From Bactrocera neohumeralis (lineage: Eukaryota; Arthropoda; Insecta; Diptera; Tephritidae): DNA of 64,000 bases. Shown piece by piece: positions 47,041-57,349 of the stretch. The DNA lies in NCBI RefSeq assembly GCF_024586455.1, contig NC_065920.1, positions 70,836,821-70,900,820 of the forward strand, in the 5' to 3' direction. The notes under the pieces are model-generated. The model saw only the letters and a program-made list of their open reading frames with translations, made no database searches and had not been told where the DNA came from. The translations under genes and the position numbers were made by a program. Position 1 is the stretch's first letter. The number at the start of each line of letters is the position of its first letter.

Positions 47041-47920
47041 ACTTGAATTAAATTGATTTCAGTCTAATGCATTACATTGATTGCACTGAATTGAACTGAG
47101 GCAAATTAACTTTAAATTAGTTTAATTAATCTATAAATTGAATGAATTAAAATAATTTAATTAATTCAAACTAAGTGAAATGTACTGGAAAATTTTGTTA
47201 AGTTTTCAATTTATTTTAGATTGAATCAATTTTAGATCAACTACACAGAATTAAGATGACTTAAGCAAATAAATTTCAAAGTCAATTTAGGTGACTTTTT
47301 AGATTTTTAATTAAATAAAAATTAAGTCAACTAAGTGAAATGTGGATTATTTAAGCAAAGAAATTTATGTGACTTATTATGTGATTTTTCGAATCTGATT
47401 GTTTAGATTAAATTAAAATTAAGTCAAATAAGTGGAATTCATATTATTCAAGCGAAAATAGTCAAAGTCAATTTAATTGACTTTTCTTGATTTTTTGAGT
47501 CAGACCATTTTGGATTAAGATTAAGTGAAATGTACTGTAAATTTTTCTTGTCTTTTCAAATCAATTTATTTTAGATTGATTTAATTTTAGATCAACTAAG
47601 CGAAATTAAGATTATTTAAGAAAAACTGCCAAAGTAAATTTAGTCAATTAAATGAAATTAAAATTCTTTAAACAAAACAAAAAAGTTAAAAGTCAATTTA
47701 GGTGACTTTTTTCCCATTTTAGAACCAGATTGTTTAGATTAAATAAAAGTTAAGTCAACTAAGTGGAACTGAGATTATTTAAACGAAAAAAGGTTAAAAT
47801 CCATTTAAGTGACTTTTTCAATTTTTTTAGTCAGATTATTTTGGATTAAATAAGAATTAGTTAACTATGTGAAGTTAAGAATACTTAAACTAAACAATTA
47901 CACAGTCAACAGAATCCAAT
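47041..47920. repeat. Degenerate AAGTCAACTAAGTGAAATTAAGATTATTTAA array
   Basis: Units with TTAAGTCAACTAAGTGAAAT, GATTATTTAAGC.AA and AAGTCAATTTAGGTGACTTTTT recur about every 100-120 bp, near 47280, 47410, 47460, 47590, 47700 and 47800. The monomer is distinct from, but directly adjacent to, the GAGTTGA array. Confidence 0.8.
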
Positions 47921-49285
47921 TCATTGCCAGGAATCATAAATAAATATAATATACTAAACTCTAGAAATCCACAAATTTCCAGAAATTGCAACTTTTTTCA
48001 TTTTCTCCCATGCTCTGCCACGCAATTCTGTTACCTAATCGTTTATGTGCTCTAACAAATTGTAACGGATTCACTCAATTGAAGCAGAATGCATTCCACG
48101 TTTTTTTTTTTTTTTTTTTAATTTTGCTTTTTGTTATTGTTGCTTTTGCTTTTTCTGTTAATGTTTTTGCCTTTAGTAATCGTCACGCCAATAGCTGTGT
48201 TCGATTTCAATTTCGAATGCAGAGTGAAATTAAGCACCCATTGGAGAGCTTCGCAAACAGCGACGCAAGCACACACGCACGCATACATATGTATATTTAC
48301 ATACACATATGCATAGAAATGCTGATACTTTGGAAAGATAAAAATGACGGCGACTTTTCTATTAAAACAGCTCAAATTACAAACAATAACCGACCGCGTT
48401 GATGCCCGCCTTCTCCCTCACTGTTGGTCTCGGCGGCTGCTGGACTCGCCCATCAAACAGCTGGTCATCCATATTGTTCGCCCCTGCGGTGCGCTTTTGA
48501 GGCCTACAATTACTTTAAGCGTTGACAATAATTTTTTCTACGTTTTTGTTGTTGTTGTTGATGCCATACAGACACAAGGCGGCAGTTGATGTTGCCTCAA
48601 GTGGTTATAGGCAGGCGACCGCAGCACAGCTGCTGCGCTTAGAACCGCCACAAATGAGTTCGCACATATTTACATGCAGAGGAAGTGAAGAATTGAGTAT
48701 TTTATTGCTATTAATATTTTCTATTTATTTTTTCCTTTTTTTTTTTTTTTGTTTGCAAATTGCTAAGCATTTGTTTCATAGCAAAAGTCTAGCTGTTGCC
48801 TAACCGCAAATTACTTGAAATTCGCTTGGCAACTGACAGCGTGCGGCATATTTATTATTAGTTGATGTTTTTGTTGTTGTTTTTTTCCAGAATATTGCAT
48901 AAATTCACTTGGAATTGTGCAAAAATTAAATGTATATAAATATGTATGTATGTGTTGTATAGCTGTGTGTGTGCACACATTTTTCACGCAACTGTGTTAG
49001 TTGCTTTATTGGTGTCAATTTCACTGCAGGCGTGTTTTTCACTGCATCAATTGGCAGTATTTTAATATGGGTGGCAACAAATTGTGAAATAAATTGCCAG
49101 TATGCATTACATAGTTTCCGTTATGCAAATGCCACTAAATTAGTATTATTAATTCACTCTATTTTAGCTAATATTTTTACAAGTTTTTATTGCGTTTATT
49201 GAATTGAATATATTGACTATTTTCATGTAAAATAATAACTGTATGATTTTTATTTTGCCATTTCCGGTTTATTTAAGCCAAAATA
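47921..49285. other. Unique GC-balanced island
   Basis: Unique sequence with T-runs at 48100-48120 and 48730-48750. Opposing short frames (47986-48803) have no domain. It resembles the unique islands seen upstream. No gene is supported. Confidence 0.4.
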
Positions 49286-50710
49286 GCGATAAAGAGTTGC
49301 CACTAGGCTAAAAATACTAAATTAAAAAAAAATTACAGAAAAAACGCTAAAAACTCAAAATAATTACGAAGTATGTCGCGGTGGGCATTATTCACATGTG
49401 TTGCCACCTGTTTTGAAACAAAAAATATTTCTTGGATGAATAAAAAGATGTTGGAAGCTGAAAACAATTGAAAGTCATGTAGCTGTGACCAATTTTTTGT
49501 TAAAGGGTTGCCACCTGTTAAAAAATTAAAGTTTTTAAGCAAACAAAATGCTAAAAATTGAAGAAGCCTAAAAAATAAATAATATATCGTGGAGACATTT
49601 ATTTCAGTGTTGCCACCTGTTTTCCAACAAAATTAATTTTTTTTAGGCAGACTAAAAAGCGCTGGAAGTTTAAAATAACTAAAAATCATGTAGGGTGTGT
49701 GTAAAAGGGTTGCCACTTGTTTATAAGCTTCTTTAAGCAGGCAAACGCCAGAAACTGAAGAGGCCTGAAAAACCTGTTTTCGAATAAAATTAATTTTTTA
49801 GATGGAAGATTATTGTGAGCAATTATTTTTAATGGGTTGCCACCTGTTTACACACTCAATGTTTTTAAACAGGCAAACGCTGCAAACTGTTAAGGTCTGA
49901 AAAAAATAATGATGCAACATAAGCATTTTGAGAAAGAGTTGGCATCTTTTAAAATTTGTTAACTTAAAATATGAAAAATTAAGAAAATAAATAAATATTT
50001 AAAATTAGTTATAAAAAATCTAAAAAATCTTTTGGTAAATTAAAGAAGTTTACAAAACAGATATTGCTGTCAAAATTAGTTGTTAAATGGTTGCCACCTG
50101 TCTATAATTAATTTTTGTAAACTTTGTAAATTTGAAAAACTGCAGCATTGGTAATAAAGAAAGGAATTAAAATAAGACTATAACGTAGACTTTTTTGAAA
50201 AAGGTTGCCACATGTTAAAAATGTTAAATAAAATTGGAAGAAAAGTAAAATGTTTACCAATAAGTAAATTTAAAAAACATGGTATATTAACGAATTTTAC
50301 AAAAAATAGTACAATAAAAATGGTGTTTGAAGGGTTACCACCTGTTTATAAATATATTGTTGGTTATGGAAATATGACAAAACTACAGTGCTGGTATCAA
50401 AGTAGAGTAGGTTAATATGGTTTTATGTCACAAATATATTCTGTTGGGGATGCCACCTGCCTGTTTAGAAAGAATTTAATTTTCACATATTTTGAAAAGA
50501 AAATGCCAAAATAATAAAAACATACGGGGGTGGGTTAATAGGTTTTATTGTTGCAAATATAATCTGTTGAGGTTGCCACCTGTTAACAATTAAAGAAAAT
50601 AAATAAATTTAAAACATGTTTTAAAAAGAGGATGTCAAAATAATAGCATTACTGTTGTAATACCAGAGTAATAAAAAAATGTAATTTTATGGGGTTGCCA
50701 CCTATTAACA
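49286..50710 (+). repeat. Array C of GTTGCCACCT-core repeats, 13 boxes
   Basis: Boxes at 49296, 49400, 49507, 49609, 49709, 49836, 49938 (GTTGGCAT), 50090, 50204, 50334 (GTTACCAC), 50449 (GATGCCAC), 50572 and 50694, all in the same orientation and 100-152 bp apart. Most read GGTTGCCACCTGTT, which includes the E-box word CACCTG. The spacer is AT-rich and only weakly similar between units. A frame at 50212-50415 is a chance frame in the array. Confidence 0.92.
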
Positions 50711-51270
50711 ATTAAAAAAATTTAATTTAAAACATATTTTTAAAGATACAATTTTATGACTGCTTAATAACTGTTTGTTACAATATTCAAATTTTTTCTG
50801 AATAATTTTGTTTCTTCATATATGATATACAAATACTTGTATATAAGCACATGTGATTTACATAAATAATATGCGTGTTTAATTGCTTACATTTCTGATT
50901 GTCGGTTGCTTGTTTATCAACGTAATTAAACATGTGTGACTGACATTGCTTTCAATGTCTGTTAATGGCTGGTTTTAGTTGCATTCTACCGCCCACTTTG
51001 TTCCTATGATTTTATGTTAATTACTAATTACGAGGAATTAGTGGCATGTCTGATTACTAAGGTCCTTGGTAATTGCTGAATTTATTCATGAAAAATTCCC
51101 CTGTCAGTAATTTTACCTATTTGGTTGTTGTTGGTGCAATGTCATTTCTCTTTGTGAGAAAAAAAGTCACTACAGTCACAATCACTTAGTTGTAACTGAA
51201 ATGTGTGTGAGAAATTGGTATACGGATTCTTACAGTTAATTTTGTATATTTTTTTTTTGATAAAAACCAA
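50711..51270. other. Noncoding spacer
   Basis: AT-rich with no supported feature. Confidence 0.35.
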
Positions 51271-51730
51271 ATTTGTTTTCCTTCTTCTTCTCTCTCTATC
51301 ACTCTCTCTTTCTATTCTTCAGTAAATCTCTTCCACTCTATTCTTCGTTTGCTCTCTTCCTCGATTTCAATAGCTCAATATTATTTCTTTCTGTGATTTT
51401 CTCTCTTACTTTCTCTCTACACTTCTCACGTTCTTCCTGCCTCTTTCTCTCACTTTTAAAACTCGCTTTCGCTCTCTTCCTTTCTCTATACATATATGTC
51501 TCTTTCATCTATCGATCTATCTATTTATCTCACTTTCTTCTTCTCCGTCTATTAATTTCTCCCTCACATTTTGTTTCTATCTTCTCCTTTCTCTCTCTAT
51601 TTTTCACTATCTCGTATTTTCTTTCTCTCCCTCTCTCTCTGTATCCCTATCCCTCCTTTTCCATCTATCTCACATCTCGCTCTTCCTTGCTCTGTGATCA
51701 TTCGAATTTCTTTCTTTTTAATCTTCTCTA
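51271..51730 (+). repeat. 460-bp polypyrimidine (CT-rich) tract
   Basis: Almost uninterrupted C/T on the plus strand, rich in CTCTCT, TTTCTCTCTC and TCTTCC words. Open frames through it (51273-51731) encode only Ser/Leu/Phe runs and are composition artefacts. A tract like this could form H-DNA or bind pyrimidine-tract proteins; that is inference. Confidence 0.85.
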
Positions 51731-52631
51731 AAGTTAATCCTTTACTGCTTCTCCCACAAAGCTCAAAGAATTACATAAAGCATCTGCTCTATTAAATTTT
51801 ATTAGTTGTAAAAATACTGAAAACGTTATTTTAATTTCTCTGGATACTCCAGCGATCAACTTTCCCATTCCATAACTCCATCCACGATTTTGAAACATTT
51901 CTAGTCCAGACACTATAGTCTTTAAAGTCATTAATCTCGTCCATTCCCAACTGCGAACTTTCGACTCATCAACTCAGCAGTATTCCTCAAGATTATTTTT
52001 AGAGATATTACTAAATAGTAGAGCTGCATTGTGCCAAATTTTCTAAGTCTAATATAATTAATCGCAAGCGTAAAGTTTCTGTAGTATTCGTTGCACTTTT
52101 ACTTTCCGATATCCTTGGTCTTTCATATATAAGGTTTAGATTTCCTAAAATTATTTGTTACTGAAAGAACTTACTTAGATAAGAAAAGGTCTTCATGGTC
52201 GAGACACATGCTCGAAACGCCTCTACGAACTCTAACATATCGTCTTCGAGGTATGATCGCTCTCATAAGTGAAGCGAAAATGTTTTCTAACGCAATTCAG
52301 GAACTAACTAGTGACCCAACACTCTGATCTCAGCCTAATACTCACTTGTCGTCTCTAGAGAGTAAAAATTCATGTCATACAATTATCGGTTTGTACTTTA
52401 CACCAACCAAAAACACATCACTCATTATCCGAATTTTGTACTCGACTTAAAATAAATGTTTCTTCTTGTCAGAGAATGAAGTGAAAAAATTGGAAAAATA
52501 GAAATAAAAAACAAAATATTTTTGGAGTGCAATTTAATATATATATTTTTTGGATTTTGTCTAAATAAAATATATAAAATTTAATTTGCATTTTTTGTTA
52601 TAAATTTTTGTGGCGGTCTCCAAGTCAGACC
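51731..52631. other. 5' flank of the second cluster gene
   Basis: Noncoding. The last 150 bases before the start codon are AT-rich (TATATATATTTTTTGG, AATATATAAAATTTAATTT) and may hold the core promoter, but no element can be called with confidence. Confidence 0.35.
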
Positions 52632-54536
52632 ATGCATACGCGAAATTTTTACGGCGTCGATATTGAAGAGGATCTTGGCATACCGTTGTCATATGATGCT
52701 GCCTGGAAGATCTTCAATCGTTGGCCGCGTGAGGTGCGCGTACAACGCCAACGATTGGGTCAGCGAACCACGCCTTCGAAGCACGCTTGGTGTTTTTGTC
52801 AGGAAAAGAATTGTACAACGCGTTGTCCGTTCTTCGGTTTCTATAATAAGAAAGACGGGCCAACGGAGAATAAGTTACAGAGCATAATGACGCATACGCA
52901 AGGTGGGGGACGTAGTCCACCAGAATATAAAGGATTGCTACGTAGTCTCAATAAATGGTACAACAGCCGATGCGCCGAGGGTTCGAGTCAAGTATTGGAT
53001 TTGTCGAAGTTGGAGCAATTAACGATAAAATATAAATATCCCGTATTTGCTTTAAACAAAAAGAATAGTTCGCGTAGATTTCGTAGACACGACAGCAAAT
53101 CGGTGTTTTACCACGATACGAAGTGCAAGCCGTCGTCGATGACGAGTAAGACTACGAAACGTAGCAGAGCTAGCGAGGAGCACAGCTCTTCCGAACTGTA
53201 TTACACAATTGAGAACCAATTGCGCAATCTCAGCGTGAGTCAGTCGCGTCTCAAACACATGAGCGCAAGCCTCTGCCGTTTGGCCTATGCTAAAAGGCAT
53301 GCCTCGCGGACGGGGTTACGGCCGAAGATCTACAAGCGTAAAGTAGTGCGTAGATATCGCAGTGACATACCGATCGTCAGCAATAGCGAGAGCACTGGCA
53401 ATACCAATACGAGTAAAACGTCGAACTTTTGTTGCAAAAGCAGTCGGAATAGTAAGTCCACGAAGAGCACCGATGCCAGTAAAGGCAGCAAGACAACCGA
53501 AAGTAGCAAACCCAGCAAAGACAGGAAGATAAAAAAACGTGCCAAATCCAGCAAGAGCAAAAAGCCGAGCAAAAGTAGCAAGCTAAGCAAAGGCAAGTTA
53601 AGTGAGAGTAGTAAGACTACCGAGAGCACTAAGTCGAGCAAAAGCTGCAAGCTTAGTAAAGCCAGCAAGGTGAGTAAGACCAGTAAGACAAGCAAGACGA
53701 GCAAAACCAGTGAGAGCAGCAAAACGAGCAAAACCAGCGAGAGCAGCAAGACTAGCGAAAGCTACAAATCCGTCACAGGCAGTAAAATTACCGGCACCAG
53801 CAAGAGCAGTGAAAACAGTCGGGCTAAAGATACCAGCAAGAGTGATTATACCAGCAAAACTGGTGAAACTAGCAAGAGTGGCGCGGCCAACTTGAGTACC
53901 GGCACCAGCAAGCGCAGCAGTACCAACAAAAGTAAGGCGCCGAGTAAGAATAGCGTCAGCAGCAAGTCAACGAATGTCACAACCGCCAAGGCGATCAGTC
54001 ATCCTGTCGTGAGGAGCATACGCTTCAACCTCGCCAAAGGCAAGCGAGGCGCTACACGCTCCGCTGGCGATGAAGAGCTCAATTGCAAGCGTAAAGCCAC
54101 CGGCAGTATAATGAAGGAACAAGCCAAAGTTGCCAAACCGCAGATACAGCGTCTCGGCGGTGGTAATGAGTTGCTGAATCGTAGCAATCGTAGGCCTATC
54201 ATGGCTTGGAACAGCGGCGCCGGTGCTCCGAGCCGTAAGCCCGCAGCTGAAGCTGCGCCGAAACCCAACAGCAAGTGTGCAGCCAATCAGTTGGCGCCTA
54301 AGTGTTGTCTAATTAAGAAACCTAATAAAGTCTCTATCTTCATTGATGCCGGTGGCGCCGGTGATGCTGTGGCTCATAGAGGCAGACGCTGCAAGGTTAC
54401 TAAAAAACCATCGGTGCTCGTCTCAAAGCCGATATTGTCCATGTTTCGCAAGAACCGTACCATTTCCAAGCAAAGCCTGGCAATGTGTGGTCAAAAGTCA
54501 AGGTGTTTCTTCATTAAAGGCGGGCGTCGCAAGTAA
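52632..54536 (+). CDS. WY-box protein 2, Ser/Lys/Thr-repeat basic protein, 634 aa
   Basis: The frame is open from 52608 but that codon is TTG; the first ATG is 52632, with A at -3, giving 634 residues. The N-terminal part has a cysteine cluster CFCQEKNCTTRC (about 54-65) and the shared box YKGLLRSLNKWY (W109-Y110). Residues about 253-447 are a low-complexity run of SKTSKTSESSK-type units encoded by AGC/AGT-AAA/AAG-ACC codons. The C-terminal 190 residues are basic with scattered cysteines (NCKRK, KCAANQLAPKCC, RCKVTKK, KSRCFF) and end GGRRK. The Lys/Ser/Cys composition, as in sperm nuclear basic proteins and axoneme-associated testis proteins of flies, suggests a DNA- or microtubule-binding role; this is inference from composition, not homology. 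The Leu-rich antisense frame at 53330-53749 is its shadow. Confidence 0.85.
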   Translation: MHTRNFYGVDIEEDLGIPLSYDAAWKIFNRWPREVRVQRQRLGQRTTPSKHAWCFCQEKNCTTRCPFFGFYNKKDGPTENKLQSIMTHTQGGGRSPPEYKGLLRSLNKWYNSRCAEGSSQVLDLSKLEQLTIKYKYPVFALNKKNSSRRFRRHDSKSVFYHDTKCKPSSMTSKTTKRSRASEEHSSSELYYTIENQLRNLSVSQSRLKHMSASLCRLAYAKRHASRTGLRPKIYKRKVVRRYRSDIPIVSNSESTGNTNTSKTSNFCCKSSRNSKSTKSTDASKGSKTTESSKPSKDRKIKKRAKSSKSKKPSKSSKLSKGKLSESSKTTESTKSSKSCKLSKASKVSKTSKTSKTSKTSESSKTSKTSESSKTSESYKSVTGSKITGTSKSSENSRAKDTSKSDYTSKTGETSKSGAANLSTGTSKRSSTNKSKAPSKNSVSSKSTNVTTAKAISHPVVRSIRFNLAKGKRGATRSAGDEELNCKRKATGSIMKEQAKVAKPQIQRLGGGNELLNRSNRRPIMAWNSGAGAPSRKPAAEAAPKPNSKCAANQLAPKCCLIKKPNKVSIFIDAGGAGDAVAHRGRRCKVTKKPSVLVSKPILSMFRKNRTISKQSLAMCGQKSRCFFIKGGRRK

Positions 54537-55210
54537 TCAAATCAAAATTTTCTAATGTGTGTTATTCTAAAAAAGTTGCTTTTTAAAATTTTCTTACATT
54601 AACCAATTTCGATGGGGTTTTGTGAATAGGTTTCTGAAAACTATTACACAAAATCACATCGCAGTTTGTTGTTTTAAAAGTATATGTAGCTTTACTTCTA
54701 TTAAAATTTTTTGTCCTATTATGTATTATGTTGTGGTCTCTAAATTATTGATTTCAAATATATTTGAAGTTTCGAAAGTGTTGGGTTTTAGTTGAACTCT
54801 TCGAAGTTATATCTTGCTTGTAGATTGAATACTAAAGTCAAAGCTTGGAGACGTCCTTACAAATGAGCTCATTTCTCCGAAACTATCTGCGGCTTCAGCT
54901 TGAAATTTCCGAAGAATATACTGGAATATATGTATATTCTTCAAACATTAAAGAGTTTATACCTCGATATTCACGATATATCGATATTACTCCAAATTTA
55001 GCAAGTATTTAATATTCTGAACCTGGTGAGCTCGTTTTCAATCAGAATATGTAAAGCTGGCCTGCATGGGAGTATTACCTCTAAGATATAAATAATAAGA
55101 AGACTAGATGGCTATTTCTTAATCCACATTTTTTAACTGTAATTCTTGAAAAAATGAGAAACGTGATGGAGAAGAGTCCCTCAATCATGTTCAAACCCCA
55201 GAACAACCCA
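54537..55210. other. 3' flank of the second cluster gene
   Basis: Noncoding. The nearest poly(A)-like signal is ATTAAA at about 54700-54705; no AATAAA is closer. The rest is unique AT-rich sequence. Confidence 0.35.
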
Positions 55211-56440
55211 AAAAAGTAGTAAAGGTTGTCACTTAATTTGTATTACTAATTATTTCAATAAAATTTTAGCAGAGATTTTTGGAGAAGAGTTTGCCGATTA
55301 TTTATGTATAAGTACTATAACATCCCCAAAAGTATTGAGTGCTGCCACCTAATATTAAAAAAATATTTCAAGAAAATATTCAGCATATACTTTTAGAGCA
55401 AAAGTCCCAATGCATCACAAAACGTTGTTAGGGTTGCCACCTAATATTTAAAAAAAAATATTTACATAAAAGTTCAGCAAACGTTTTTAGAAAAGAGTCT
55501 GCAAATTATACATAAGTCCCAGTACATCGCAAAAAGTTAAAAGGGTTGTCACCTCAAATTAAAGAAAAATATTCCAAGAAAATTTCAGCAAACCTTTTTA
55601 TAAGTCGAATAACTCATACTCAAACTAAAATATTGATATAAAATCCAAAAATTAGCGGTGAAGGTTACCACCTTTGATTTAAATACGCATAAATATATTT
55701 TTGAATAAATTACAGAATTATTTGGTATCCTACAGATTATCACAGAACAGTAATGATAGTAGTAGCAGGGTTGCCACCTAATTTTTTTTCGATACTTCAC
55801 TAAATTCCAACAAGTATTTTTAGAGAAGACTAAGCCGATTATGAACAAGTCGCTTCACCTATACTGGTATCAAATTAAAATACTGATATAAAAGTAAAAA
55901 AAAAATGTACCGTAAGAGTTGCCACTTAGAAATTAAAAGCGAATACATTTTTTTTTTGAAATTGCGATGACAATACTGCGTAAATATGCACATAAAAAAC
56001 GATATTTAGTGTAATTAAGTTAAGACTGTCTTAGGGTTGCCATATATTTATATGAAAAATTGTAGTTACTAAATTAAAAATCAATATTTTAAGTTTTCGA
56101 GGTGCCTTGTATAGAATAGTAAGCATTAATTCATATGGTTGCCAGCTAAGAAATACATATATGAACAAACATTTGCAATTTCCTTCTGAGCCGCTGGTTG
56201 CCAACTATTTTTTAATTAATTAAGGAATTTTAAAAATGATTTTATAAAGAAAAAAATAAATAAATATCAGAACACACTTCAAAAATTCCTACCCACACAG
56301 CAAACCAATTTTAAATATTTTAATAGGGTTGCCATATATTCATATTTTTTCTTTTGACAAGAAATATCCAATGAGTATTTTTTAATAAAAAACTGCATAT
56401 ATTTTATTTGTTATTAAATTTTGTATAGAGTTGCCACCTT
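55211..56440 (+). repeat. Array D of GTTGCCACCT-core repeats, 12 boxes
   Basis: Boxes, all in the same direction, at 55225 (GTTGTCAC), 55341 (GCTGCCAC), 55433, 55545 (GTTGTCAC), 55664 (GTTACCAC), 55770, 55918, 56036 (GTTGCCAT), 56138 (GTTGCCAG), 56197 (GTTGCCAA), 56328 (GTTGCCAT) and 56430, spaced 59-148 bp. Here the box is usually followed by TAATATTTAAA. The unit also shares AAATTCAGCAAAC.TTTTTAGA and AAGTCCCA.TACATC in the first half. It ends 200 bp before the 56641 gene. Confidence 0.9.
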
Positions 56441-56640
56441 ATTCTAAATATACATCCCAAAATTATACCAATAACTGCCTAAAATTTTCAGTTAAAACAA
56501 AAATTATTTTTAATCATATATTTGTTGCCTGAAGCTTTCTAATCAGTTCGGTTAATGAAAAAAGTTTAGTTTAGTTTTCAAAAATATAAAAAAAAATCAA
56601 ATTCAAGTTTTCAAATTAAATTTCTTTAATTAATCACAAA

Positions 56641-57111
56641 ATGTGGTGCTGCTTATATCCGCGCAGTTTCGATTGTTGCCCTGTCGACCCGCATGCGTGG
56701 AAACGTGATGTTAAAATGTGTGCCCTTGGTCCTACGTGGACTCAACAAACCAACTTAAGTGCCAGCTGTAACAGACATGGTTGCAATGACCACATGCTTC
56801 AACGCATTTTACTTCAGAATTCAGTCCGCAATGATTCAACACAAAATATTTGGGATAAAAGCGCGCGGGTGCCGTTATGTGAAAATTTCGAAAAGTACGG
56901 AATCGAGGCAAAACGTCGCAATGCCAAATATTCGCTGCAACCCTTGATGACAAAATCCAGCAATGACCACGAATTAATAAAACAGCTGCTGAAATCGCAC
57001 CCCGCGGGGTATAAATATGCCTGCAAATGCGAACACACAATGACCGGCAGTTGTAAATGCAAAAGAAGAGGCTTGGAAATGAATGGTTCGTACTATAGCG
57101 GTATTTACTAG
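56641..57111 (+). CDS. Small Cys-rich cluster protein, 156 aa, function unknown
   Basis: Intronless frame from ATG (preceded by CACAAA, A at -3) to TAG. No known domain is recognised. Cysteines come in groups: WCCLYPRSFDCC at 2-13, SCNRHGC at about 42-48, and CKCEHTMTGSCKCKR at about 129-143, a pattern compatible with metal binding or disulphide cross-linking. A segment HELIKQLLKSHPAGYKY (about 111-127) may be a much diverged form of the LKxLxxWY box, but the W is missing, so I do not count it. It sits between array D (forward boxes) and array E (reverse boxes). Same-strand position, small size and lack of introns fit the neighbouring genes. Moderately sure it is real, because its base composition differs sharply from the AT-rich flanks. 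Confidence 0.7.
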   Translation: MWCCLYPRSFDCCPVDPHAWKRDVKMCALGPTWTQQTNLSASCNRHGCNDHMLQRILLQNSVRNDSTQNIWDKSARVPLCENFEKYGIEAKRRNAKYSLQPLMTKSSNDHELIKQLLKSHPAGYKYACKCEHTMTGSCKCKRRGLEMNGSYYSGIY

Positions 57112-57176
57112 CGTGGGAATAATTAGAGAAAAGGACTGAAAACCATCGAATTACAAAAAAGCAAAAGAAATAATTT

Positions 57177-57182
57177 ATTAAA
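57177..57182 (+). terminator. Poly(A)-like signal ATTAAA of the 56641 gene
   Basis: ATTAAA lies 66 bases after the stop; a canonical AATAAA follows at about 57297. Either could serve; neither has a clear GT-rich element after it. Confidence 0.35.
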
Positions 57183-57349
57183 GAATATAAAATATAACAT
57201 AGTATTATATAGAGCTAGACACAATGCAACGCGAAAAATAGCAAAAACCCATTTTTTGTGGGTCTACATATAAGATAACTAAAATTAAAAAATTAAATAA
57301 AAATTATCTTCCAGTTTTCATTTCCACTCATCGATAAATTGGTGAATAA

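Noticed and set aside
51273..51731. 152-aa Ser/Leu/Phe frame
   Set aside because: Pure product of the CT-rich tract.
52608..52631. Upstream extension of the repeat-protein gene to 52608
   Set aside because: The codon at 52608 is TTG; the first ATG in frame is 52632 in a good context.
53330..53749. 139-aa minus-strand frame made almost only of leucine and valine
   Set aside because: It is the complement of the Ser/Lys codon repeat of the 52632-54536 gene; composition alone keeps it open.
56641..57111. WY box in the 156-aa protein
   Set aside because: Only LIKQLLKSHPAGYKY can be aligned, without the Trp; too weak to claim membership.
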